Below are positions 55,090 to 60,065 of a DNA stretch of 60,065 nucleotides, in pieces. Position numbers and translations under genes: made by a program. Position 1 is the first letter of the stretch. Each line of letters opens with the position of its first letter. The notes beneath the pieces were generated by a model, which saw only the letters and a program-made list of their open reading frames with translations, did no database searches and was not told the DNA's origin. This DNA is from a virus. Location: the IMG/VR virus record IMGVR_UViG_3300037507_003668, positions 1-60,065 of that record. The stretch is one strand, 5' to 3'.

Positions 55090-57054
55090 TCAAGGCTTTG
55101 GAGGCAGGAATGTGCCTGTACCAGCATTGACTGGATATACTCCACTCAAGTTGGTAGCAAAACTCAATGCACTCAAATCTGTTACTCCCTTGGCATTGAA
55201 CGTAAGTGCCGAGGTCTTTAGCAGATTGGATAGTGTAATATTTCCGCCAGCAGTTAGTGTTAGAGCACCAACCAACGAGTTTGTAGAAGCGGCAGAAGTA
55301 TTGAAAATATCTCCACCACTTACAACGCTGGTAGTTCCACCGTTCAATGAACCAATGTTTGTACTATTGAGTTCATTTAGGTTGATTGCTCCAGTGCCAG
55401 CAGCGACTGACACCAATCCAAAGTTGTTGTTTGGTTGAGTCAGGCTAACTTCAGCATTATTGGTATTGACGACCAAGTTTCCACGAACATCCATAGAAGT
55501 TGTAGGAACTTGAGTAACTGCTGCTCCAGCAATACCTGTGGTAGAAACGGTAAGGTTTCCGCCAACATTAGTCGTACCAAGCGAAGTAGCACGAGCCTGT
55601 GTCAGTACCGCATCAGTTGTAGCAGTTAGTGTAACATTTCCGAGGTTGTTTAGACCGGCGGGATCGTTAAGATTTACATTTGTCGCAGTAAGATTGCTTG
55701 CGCCAGCAGTAACGCGGCTAGTAGCGAGCAATTGCACAATGTCATTCTTACTTGTGGCAACCAGATTGCCAGTTACAGCAACACGGTTTAGGTTGAGTGT
55801 AGCGTCCTCAACGATAGTAGCATTACCACGAACATCAAGGCTTACTGGACCAAAACTATGCTTTGCACGAGCAATATTGACATCACCAGTTGTAACAAAT
55901 GATGTCGGACCGTACACGAACTGCTTTTCTGCTGTATCAACTACAGTAGGAGCGGTAAATGTAGTATTACCAGAACTTCCCAAGGCAACGCCAGTCAAGG
56001 CGATGCGGGACAGTGCCGTTACAGTTGTATCACCAGTTCCGCTGTTAGTAACATTGGCAAGAGTAACCGCACCACCACCAAGAGTGATGTTGCCAGCCGC
56101 CATTACATTATAGTTTGTAGAAGCGGCGGTACTTGCAGCAACAATGTTATTGCCACTAACCGTAACATTTGTGCTGGTCAAGCGTGGAAGCGAAACATCC
56201 TTACCAGAGACAGTCAGGTTTGTTACGTTGAGCGTACCAGTACCTTGTGTGACAGCACCAGCGGTCAAAGCGCCAGTAGCATTGATGGTGATATTTCCAG
56301 TAGAAGTAATAAAGCCGTTAGGAGCAATGATTACATTTCCGCCGGAAGTATTGATGTCGGTCTTGCCATTTAGCACAGCAGGAGCAGCAAAACTGGAACC
56401 CAGAACGGCATTACCGCCGTATGTATTGACTACAAGATTTCCAGTAACAATGGCACCTCCAATGTTTGTGTTACGAGAAGCAATGGTAATGTTCTCCGAA
56501 ACTGCCTGCAACACCGCGCCATCAGTAACGGTTACTCCATTTGTGAGAACGCTCGTGGGCAGGTTGTCTTGGCTGGGCAACTTTGCGTTGGTATTCCAGT
56601 ATCCAAGAGAAACAGTAGGATCGTCAACGGTGCTGACGTATAATCCAGCAACATTGATGGTGCTAGTACCACCGATAAGTACGCCGTTTGGATTTAGAAT
56701 GAACACTCGTCCATTCGACTCGATGGCACCGTTGATGGTGCTGGCTGCTCCACCGGAGACGATATTCAGCACAGACGAGTTGGTTGCAGGCAATGTGTAT
56801 TCAATGCGCTGACCGGCGTCAATCGTGTTCGTTCCACTGCCAAAAGCCTGCCAGTTAAGCACAGCCTTGTTTGGTGCAGAAATGCTCAGTGTGTTTGCAG
56901 TTCCATTTACTAAAACACCCGCTGTCGTTTGTAGATTGGTGGCGTCGATGCTCGGAAGAGCAAAGACATGCGCCACGGCGAATACAAACACCATCAACGA
57001 AGACAATGTCTTCGTCCACAGCGAGTTATTATGTGTATTTTTATTGTATTTCAT
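55090..57054 (-). CDS. Filamentous haemagglutinin-type protein with TPS domain
   Basis: A 654-residue protein with an N-terminal signal region (about 14-32, LSSLMVFVFAVAHVFALP), then the two-partner secretion domain: VLNWQAFGSG, AASTINGAIESNGRVFILNPNGVLIGG with the NPNGVLIG motif at 121-128. The remainder is a repetitive beta-helix (units such as GNLVV, GNITI and VTLANVTNSG). In bacteria such proteins cross the outer membrane through a TpsB partner and act as adhesins. No TpsB is in the window. It has its own promoter and terminator. Confidence 0.88.
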   Translation of the reverse strand: MKYNKNTHNNSLWTKTLSSLMVFVFAVAHVFALPSIDATNLQTTAGVLVNGTANTLSISAPNKAVLNWQAFGSGTNTIDAGQRIEYTLPATNSSVLNIVSGGAASTINGAIESNGRVFILNPNGVLIGGTSTINVAGLYVSTVDDPTVSLGYWNTNAKLPSQDNLPTSVLTNGVTVTDGAVLQAVSENITIASRNTNIGGAIVTGNLVVNTYGGNAVLGSSFAAPAVLNGKTDINTSGGNVIIAPNGFITSTGNITINATGALTAGAVTQGTGTLNVTNLTVSGKDVSLPRLTSTNVTVSGNNIVAASTAASTNYNVMAAGNITLGGGAVTLANVTNSGTGDTTVTALSRIALTGVALGSSGNTTFTAPTVVDTAEKQFVYGPTSFVTTGDVNIARAKHSFGPVSLDVRGNATIVEDATLNLNRVAVTGNLVATSKNDIVQLLATSRVTAGASNLTATNVNLNDPAGLNNLGNVTLTATTDAVLTQARATSLGTTNVGGNLTVSTTGIAGAAVTQVPTTSMDVRGNLVVNTNNAEVSLTQPNNNFGLVSVAAGTGAINLNELNSTNIGSLNGGTTSVVSGGDIFNTSAASTNSLVGALTLTAGGNITLSNLLKTSALTFNAKGVTDLSALSFATNLSGVYPVNAGTGTFLPPKP

Positions 57055-57106
57055 ATGTATTTTGTTTTTTATTATGCAGTTGTTTAACTGATAGTAAGAG
57101 CCAATA

Positions 57107-57134
57107 AATATACACGTATATACGACCGCGTCAA
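57107..57134 (-). promoter_or_regulatory. Promoter of the TPS protein gene
   Basis: On the minus strand TTGACG (57129-57134), 16 nt, TATATT (57107-57112). The leader to the ATG at 57054 is about 45 nt. Confidence 0.65.
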
Positions 57135-57189
57135 GTAAAAACTTCTTATATATATTTTTATATATACGATTTGATATATATTATCACTT

Positions 57190-57615
57190 ATGTACACATA
57201 TAAATGCCGCATCAACAAAGTTTTAGACGGTGACACCGTTGAAATAGATTTGGACTTGGGTTTCAATACAACCCTAGCTAACCAAAAAGTAAGATTGCTT
57301 GGTATAGACGCACCAGAATCTCGTACAACAAACAAAGAAGAAAAAGTGCGTGGTGCTCTTTCTAAAAAGAAACTACAAGAAAAACTACCTGTAGGTTGTT
57401 CTGTAAAGATTATTACTCACAAGAATGATAATAACGACGACAAGTTTGGCCGCATACTTGGCGAGTTTATTCTTGATGATGGCACCAATCTAAACAAGTG
57501 GATGATAGAGAATAACTATGCTGTACCTTATCTTGGTGAAAATAAGGAACTGGTGCAAGAAGCACATCAAATCAATAAGAAGAAACTTATTGAGCGTGGC
57601 GAGTTGACTGCTTAA
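57190..57615 (+). CDS. Staphylococcal-nuclease-like endonuclease
   Basis: A 141-residue protein with VLDGDTVEIDLDLG, VRLLGIDAPESRT and DKFGRILGEFIL, the catalytic Arg, Asp and Glu set of the SNase (thermonuclease) fold. It cleaves DNA and RNA with calcium. There is no signal peptide, so it would act in the cell or be released at lysis. It is convergent with the beta-helix gene, with four overlapping bases. Confidence 0.9.
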   Translation: MYTYKCRINKVLDGDTVEIDLDLGFNTTLANQKVRLLGIDAPESRTTNKEEKVRGALSKKKLQEKLPVGCSVKIITHKNDNNDDKFGRILGEFILDDGTNLNKWMIENNYAVPYLGENKELVQEAHQINKKKLIERGELTA

Positions 57616-58292
57616 TTGTCCAACTCTCTTGGGTCAAATACATTCCAGCCATCTGGCTTTCTTGTATCGCCAAACTTACGATTATACATCCAATATAGTT
57701 TGGTGATTATTTCTGGCCATACAAACACTTTTGCGTTTGTGCCAATCAAATTTAGTGTATTCTTATCAAAATATCTGCCACGAATAATGATTGGACCGCC
57801 ATCTTTGTTTTTACAGTTGATAAAAGTAAATCTGCGTGTCTTTGGACGATCTTGCTGGTCATAGATGCTATAATCACCAAGTAGTATGTCATTGAATACA
57901 CAACTACTAAAAGTAACATCGTGTACGCCGCCTTTTATACCAATATCACACACTTCATTTAGAGCATATGGCGATTTGATTGTTTGACGCACGCCATCAT
58001 TTATAAATGTGCAATCTGTAAAAGCAACATTGCCGCCACGAACCATATCAAATGCTCGTGCAGTTCCATTTTTGAATATACAGTACTTATATTCAAGACC
58101 AAAAGTTAGTGATGCTTTACCACCCCATCTAGTGTCTTGACCATCTATAGTACAGTTATTTACAGCACTATCATCATTTTGACTAAAGCAGAAAACAGAT
58201 AGTCCATCGGTTCTGTTGTCTGGTGTGTTTGGGTTGAACGTGTTTGATTTATCAAACGTTTGATTTTCTATTACGATATTTGTTGTAGCCAT
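57612..58292 (-). CDS. Beta-helix protein, probable tail spike or fibre part
   Basis: A 226-residue protein with short repeating strands (VIENQTF, VNNCTIDG, YKYCIFKNG, VAFTDCTFIND, VTFSSCVFND, FTFINCKNK), the rung pattern of a right-handed parallel beta helix. Such folds are common in tail spikes that bind or cut polysaccharide, but no catalytic residues can be named. TATTTATA lies 6 nt before its ATG. Confidence 0.72.
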   Translation of the reverse strand: MATTNIVIENQTFDKSNTFNPNTPDNRTDGLSVFCFSQNDDSAVNNCTIDGQDTRWGGKASLTFGLEYKYCIFKNGTARAFDMVRGGNVAFTDCTFINDGVRQTIKSPYALNEVCDIGIKGGVHDVTFSSCVFNDILLGDYSIYDQQDRPKTRRFTFINCKNKDGGPIIIRGRYFDKNTLNLIGTNAKVFVWPEIITKLYWMYNRKFGDTRKPDGWNVFDPRELDN

Positions 58293-58333
58293 AATGGCTA
58301 TAAATATCGTTTTTGAGGAAAAATTTACACGGC

Positions 58334-58585
58334 TTAGTTTGTAGGCGTGCTACTCGGTGTTACGGTAGGGGTAACCGTTGGAATTAATGTGTCACGCTCT
58401 GCTTTTCTTACGTTTACTATAAATAAATCTCTGACTTGAGTCATTATTAATCCAGCCGCAGTTGCTAATGGATATACATAAGTTGATCTATTTTCTTGGG
58501 TATTTTCATAACCTCCAAGCTTATCCAACAAGTGACTCATATTCCATGAAGATGATACTGCTGATATAAATTCTTGTGGTGTCAT
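58334..58585 (-). CDS. Small protein with Pro-Thr tail, 83 aa
   Basis: A helical domain (about 1-65) followed by TLIPTVTPTVTPSSTPTN. The tail repeats the linker style of the protein at 4442-5296. TATTTATA lies 6 nt before the ATG at 58585. A virion role is inferred from the tail. Confidence 0.62.
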   Translation of the reverse strand: MTPQEFISAVSSSWNMSHLLDKLGGYENTQENRSTYVYPLATAAGLIMTQVRDLFIVNVRKAERDTLIPTVTPTVTPSSTPTN

Positions 58586-58638
58586 AATGTATATAAATAT
58601 AATGAATATTATATAAATACGTTTTTATTATATAAAAT

Positions 58639-58728
58639 TGGCGGAAGAGGTGAGATTCGAACTCACGGTGACATTACTGCCACGACGGTTTTCAAGACCG
58701 TTGCCTTAAACCACTCAGCCACTCTTCC
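58639..58728 (-). tRNA. tRNA-Ser (UGA)
   Basis: Acceptor GGAAGAG/CTCTTCC with encoded CCA and discriminator G. Anticodon stem ACGGT/ACCGT with loop CTTGAAA, anticodon UGA. Long variable arm typical of serine tRNA. Confidence 0.94.
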
Positions 58729-58739
58729 ATAAAATATTT

Positions 58740-58831
58740 TGGCGGTGAGTATAGGATTTGAACCTATGGTAGAATTTTACTCCTACAACGCTTTAGCAAA
58801 GCGCCGCTATAGACCACTCAGCCAACTCACC
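58740..58831 (-). tRNA. tRNA-Ser (GCU)
   Basis: Acceptor GGTGAGT/ACTCACC, discriminator G and encoded CCA. Anticodon stem GCGCT/AGCGT with loop TTGCTAA, anticodon GCU. Long variable arm. Confidence 0.93.
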
Positions 58832-58841
58832 ATATAACAAA

Positions 58842-58868
58842 AGAACCCTACGATATAAGTAGGGTTCT
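58842..58868 (-). terminator. Rho-independent terminator
   Basis: A 9-10 bp stem (58842-58851 with 58859-58868) and a short T run on the minus strand, after the membrane protein gene at 58894. TTGACA lies directly beside it (58870-58875) and may belong to a promoter for the serine tRNAs. Confidence 0.82.
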
Positions 58869-58893
58869 GTCAAGATTATAAATTTATTATATC

Positions 58894-59280
58894 TTATTTA
58901 GAAATGCTTACTTCTGGAGCATCTAATGGTGTAGGTGCGGTTGTATAGCCAGGCTTTTTTGTTTCTCTTGCTCTACAACAATCGGCACATTTACAGGTAG
59001 TTGAACTGCCGCCGCCAACAAAAAATCCATATTCATGTTTTTCTGTGTTGGCAAATATACCAAACTCTTTTCTGCCACCAAGCAACAACAATCCGCATAG
59101 CAAAATAACAAGCAGTAGTATTACCACAGGAGTAATCTTTGTTTTGCATTTGCCTGTGCAGCAATCTGGTTCGGATACAAACAATGATACAATAAATGCC
59201 CATATTGCCAAAATAGCATTACGAACTGCACGAACAACACTACCAATCAATCCTAGTATATAGTTTATTATAGTTTTCAT
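58894..59280 (-). CDS. Cysteine-rich membrane protein, 128 aa
   Basis: Two hydrophobic segments (about 5-35, IINYILGLIGSVV...AIWAFIVSLFV, and 50-67, VVILLLVILLCGLLLLGG) separated by a Cys cluster (DCCTGKC), with a second cluster near the C terminus (TCKCADCCRARE). The Cys groups could bind metal or form disulfides. No family recognised. Confidence 0.66.
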   Translation of the reverse strand: MKTIINYILGLIGSVVRAVRNAILAIWAFIVSLFVSEPDCCTGKCKTKITPVVILLLVILLCGLLLLGGRKEFGIFANTEKHEYGFFVGGGSSTTCKCADCCRARETKKPGYTTAPTPLDAPEVSISK

Positions 59281-59322
59281 ATGTGTAAAAAGTTATATAA
59301 TATATAAATATGGATATAAAAA

Positions 59323-59490
59323 CTATTTATCTAGCCTTGTGTATCTAGAATATACAGACTCTAGTACAGAGTTCTGTTTCAAGAACTTATCTGCCATCTT
59401 GGAAATTTTTTTATGACATACTCCGTCATAAAATGCGTCAGATATTTCTTTCGCAGTTATTGGCTTTATAGACTTTTTCTTTTTTGGCAT
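59323..59490 (-). CDS. Small basic protein, 55 aa
   Basis: A 56-codon frame from ATG 59490 to TAG 59323, starting MPKKKKSIKPITAKEISDAF. It is helical and basic, with normal codon use, and fills the gap between the membrane protein and the proline tRNA. No family recognised. Confidence 0.58.
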   Translation of the reverse strand: MPKKKKSIKPITAKEISDAFYDGVCHKKISKMADKFLKQNSVLESVYSRYTRLDK

Positions 59491-59541
59491 ATGTTTATTT
59501 GTATATATTACATATTGCAGATATTATGCCAATTATAAAAA

Positions 59542-59619
59542 TGGTACAGGTGGTGAGATTTGAACTCACAATCTTTCCGCCCCAAACGGAACGCGATAAC
59601 CAGATTACGCTACACCTGT
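59542..59619 (-). tRNA. tRNA-Pro (UGG)
   Basis: Acceptor ACAGGTG/CACCTGT, discriminator A and encoded CCA. Anticodon stem TTCCG/CGGAA with loop TTTGGGG, anticodon UGG. T arm GTGAG TTCAAAT CTCAC. Confidence 0.92.
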
Positions 59620-59623
59620 ATAA

Positions 59624-59663
59624 GTGGTGTAATCAAATACACTAGTTATATCTATTACACCAC
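59624..59663. repeat. 10-bp inverted repeat beside tRNA-Pro
   Basis: Arms GTGGTGTAAT (59624-59633) and ATTACACCAC (59654-59663) are exact inverse complements with a 20-base loop. There is no T run on either strand, so it may be a processing signal, not a terminator. Confidence 0.6.
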
Positions 59664-59673
59664 GATATAACTA

Positions 59674-59898
59674 TTACTTACCTTCCACAAATCGATAGAG
59701 TTTTGTAGCAATTTCCATTGCTTCCTCTACGCGATTATCTTTTGGCAATTCCCATGTTCCTTTATCACCAGCAACATGGCGACGGCGTTCGAGTTCGTTG
59801 AAATAAGCAGAATCTGCTTGACCTATTGCTAGACCAAGAATTTCCAATCTAATTTCATAACCATTCTTACCCGTCTTTTGTGTATTTGTGTCTTTCAT
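59674..59898 (-). CDS. Small hypothetical protein, 74 aa
   Basis: A soluble helical protein (YEIRLEILGLAIGQADSAYF and RVEEAMEIATKLYRFVE). TTGACA (59969-59974) with a weak -10 lies upstream. Its short helical form recalls small conserved phage proteins, but no family is certain. Confidence 0.65.
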   Translation of the reverse strand: MKDTNTQKTGKNGYEIRLEILGLAIGQADSAYFNELERRRHVAGDKGTWELPKDNRVEEAMEIATKLYRFVEGK

Positions 59899-60048
59899 TG
59901 TGTGTGTATGAAATGATTTGCGTTATTGCATCTCATTTCGCACATCATAATGAAGTAAAAATCTATTTTGTCAAGTATATAAAAAAGACTTGTCGTTAGT
60001 ATCGTATGCGACGCCACGAAGGGACTGCCCTAGTTATGTGTGAAAATA

Positions 60049-60065
60049 TTGGGAGGAATAATGAT
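60049..60065 (+). promoter_or_regulatory. Strong ribosome site and start of a plus-strand gene cut by the window
   Basis: GGGAGG lies 6 nt before an ATG at 60061, with only two codons visible. The 120 bases before it contain AGGGACTGCCCT and GTCG/CGAC hairpins and no coding frame, so this is probably a structured 5' leader. Confidence 0.5.

Noticed and set aside
55538-56812. Long plus-strand open frames under the haemagglutinin-like gene.
   Set aside because: They are antisense to a repetitive gene with clear TPS motifs, and show no known motif of their own.
1-60065. A CRISPR array, insertion sequence or integrase.
   Set aside because: I saw no regularly spaced repeats, transposase motifs or tyrosine or serine recombinase motifs. 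The only tandem repeat is the in-frame Pro-Thr unit.
1-60065. Reading the window as a bacterial chromosome because of the tyrosinase, TPS and PEP-CTERM genes.
   Set aside because: Gene density, strand bias, overlaps, many tRNAs with CCA, tmRNA, homing nucleases and T4-type replication genes fit a large phage better. A chimeric contig cannot be excluded from sequence alone.

Overview
The window looks like part of a large tailed-bacteriophage genome. It is AT-rich and tightly packed, about nine genes in ten lie on the minus strand, and many neighbours overlap by ATGA. Phage-type functions are visible: a T4 gp62-like clamp-loader subunit, a T4 gp1-like dNMP kinase, a UvsW-like SF2 helicase, a T4 Rnl1-like RNA ligase, dUTPase, GMP reductase, UV damage endonuclease, HNH and GIY-YIG endonucleases, nine tRNAs with encoded CCA ends and a tmRNA. 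No capsid, terminase or polymerase gene is in view, so the phage assignment is inference. The tRNAs serve A/U-rich codons. Several exported proteins (PEP-CTERM protein, outer-membrane barrel, two Ig-like proteins, a haemagglutinin-type TPS protein, a Tat-type tyrosinase) point to a Gram-negative host with an exosortase, possibly Verrucomicrobiota or a proteobacterium.

Layout. 0-6 kb: phosphoesterase, HNH, RNase Z-like protein and probable virion proteins, one with an expanded Pro-Thr repeat. 6-15 kb: SF2 helicase, acetyltransferase, lipoprotein, metalloprotease, GMP reductase, dUTPase. 15.6-34.5 kb: a surface-glycan cassette of about 20 genes, with glycosyltransferases, a sulfotransferase, a nucleotidyltransferase fused to a HAD phosphatase, an E1/RfbH-type sugar 3-dehydrase, epimerase, SDR, UDP-sugar dehydrogenase homologue and FkbM methyltransferase. 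34.5-42 kb: nucleic-acid enzymes (RHH protein, PD-(D/E)XK nuclease, dNMP kinase, clamp loader, RNA ligase, UvdE). 42-45 kb: outer-membrane protein, tmRNA, a structured RNA candidate, and a plus-strand operon of cyclic-phosphate receiver, phosphoesterase and macro domain. 45-60 kb: tail/adhesin-like proteins, DEDDh exonuclease, tyrosinase, Ig-like proteins, a tRNA island with GIY-YIG and PD-(D/E)XK genes, APS kinase, an LpxH-like/glycosyltransferase pair, the TPS protein, SNase and more tRNAs.

How the parts may work together. RNA ligase, the cyclic-phosphate receiver, the phosphoesterase, the macro-domain protein, the RNase Z-like protein, tRNAs and tmRNA form a plausible RNA maintenance and repair set. 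The APS kinase could supply PAPS to the sulfotransferase. The sugar-nucleotide enzymes could feed the glycosyltransferases. A recurring promoter form, TTGACA, 16 nt, TATNNT-like, places the start codon about 6 nt after the -10 box in at least three genes, which predicts leaderless mRNAs. A second A/T motif, TATTTATA, sits just before many other start codons.
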